Assembly (NCBI GenBank): GCA_945878515.1
Contig: CAMCTL010000071.1
Location: 1-15,229 of the forward strand
Origin: Flavobacterium psychrophilum
GTDB taxonomy: Bacteria; Bacteroidota; Bacteroidia; Flavobacteriales; Flavobacteriaceae
Reading direction: 5' to 3'
Length of the DNA: 15,229 bases
Positions within the stretch are counted from its first letter, which is position 1. The number at the start of each line of letters is the position of its first letter. This document shows, one piece after another, positions 14,975 through 15,229 of this stretch. A program made the position numbers and the translations under genes. Under the pieces are notes generated by a model. It was given only the letters and a program-made list of their open reading frames with translations, had not been told where the DNA came from and ran no database searches.

Positions 14975-15060
14975 CCCTAGCCCAGATAGCAGTGGAAATC
15001 CTTTTCTTTTTACTCTTTAAAAAAAAGAAAAGATTATAACGAATAGCTGGAAATGGCTCC
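14975..15060 (+). ncRNA. Structured intergenic element of flavobacterial type (possibly Flavo-1-like)
   Basis: CCCTAGCCCAGATAGCAGTG (14975-14994) leads through GAAATC into a perfect 11-bp hairpin, CTTTTCTTTTT (15001-15011) with AAAAAGAAAAG (15022-15032). Then come GAATAGCTGG and ATGGCTCC. Outer pairing AGCC (14979-14982) with GGCT (15055-15058) and CAG (14983-14985) with CTG (15047-15049) closes the structure. I recall similar 'TAGCCC.GATAGCAGTGGAAATCCTTT ... GGATAGC.GGAAAT.GCTCC' elements recurring between genes in Flavobacterium genomes. Whether it equals the Rfam Flavo-1 RNA motif is unverified, and the strand is inferred from that orientation. Confidence 0.45.
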
Positions 15061-15132
15061 ACGAAAAAACCACTATCAAATAATTTAATAAAACTATAAC
15101 GAATTAGAATTTCCGATTCAAAGTTAATTGTT

Positions 15133-15140
15133 TATTTTTG
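15133..15140 (+). promoter_or_regulatory. -7 element of the superoxide dismutase gene
   Basis: TATTTTTG matches TAnnTTTG exactly, predicting a start near 15147 and a leader of about 30 nt before the ATG at 15177. The -33 element is not clear. Confidence 0.5.
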
Positions 15141-15176
15141 AATAAAATTTTTATAAATCATTTAAACAATAATATT

Positions 15177-15229
15177 ATGGCTTTTGAATTACCACAATTA
15201 CCTTATGCTTACGATGCATTAGAACCTCA
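15177..15229 (+). CDS. Fe/Mn superoxide dismutase, N-terminal fragment
   Basis: The window ends after 17 codons reading MAFELPQLPYAYDALEP. This matches the N-terminus of cytoplasmic Fe/Mn superoxide dismutases (F-LP-LPYAYDALEP), which disproportionate superoxide to hydrogen peroxide and oxygen. The metal ligands lie beyond the edge, so iron, manganese or cambialistic specificity (sodB or sodA) cannot be judged. The frame is open to the edge. The ATG is preceded by an A-rich leader and a canonical -7 box. Confidence 0.85.
   Translation, partial: MAFELPQLPYAYDALEP

Overview
The window looks like chromosomal DNA of a Flavobacterium-type member of the Bacteroidota. It is AT-rich, and its leaders are A/T-rich with no clear Shine-Dalgarno sequence. 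Several starts are preceded by the Bacteroidota -7 element TAnnTTTG. The gene content fits as well: OmpA porins with thrombospondin type-3 repeats, a divergent AddAB-like pair, and a superoxide dismutase beginning MAFELPQLPYAYDALEP. Most of the window is core chromosome. Two small accessory patches carry likely defence genes.

Layout. 1-705 (+) is the end of an AIM24/TIGR00266-family gene, followed by a terminator. 763-1962 (-) is an unusually AT-rich AbiH-family abortive-infection gene. Upstream of it on the same strand is cynS (cyanase, 2030-2473). A divergent intergenic region then leads to an alpha/beta hydrolase (2714-3496, +). Its stop codon overlaps the stop of a convergent 920-residue AddB-like PD-(D/E)XK nuclease (3493-6255, -). 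Two tandem OmpA/TSP3 porin paralogues follow (6325-7779 and 8134-9594, -), each with its own terminator. After a gene-poor stretch with one small possible ORF comes a complete AddA/RecB-like UvrD helicase-nuclease (10132-13281, -). A strong terminator separates this from a standalone protein with a type I restriction HsdR N-terminal nuclease domain (13434-14501, -), which is divergent from a small XRE regulator (14699-14917, +). The last part holds a structured intergenic element typical of flavobacteria and the first 17 codons of an Fe/Mn superoxide dismutase.

How the genes fit together. The AddB-like and AddA-like proteins probably form one double-strand-break resection complex, although their genes lie about 3.9 kb apart with the two porin genes between them. 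The porins appear to be a tandem duplication that included the terminator; their repeat domains are nearly identical while the flanking domains have diverged, which suggests gene conversion. The XRE/HsdR_N pair resembles a controller-protein-regulated restriction module without a methyltransferase. Its shared upstream region carries two copies of a 16-bp near-palindrome in inverted orientation, the second ending 7 bp before the XRE start. With AbiH at the other end, this pair is the main candidate for unusual biology here. No tRNA, rRNA, CRISPR array or insertion sequence was seen.
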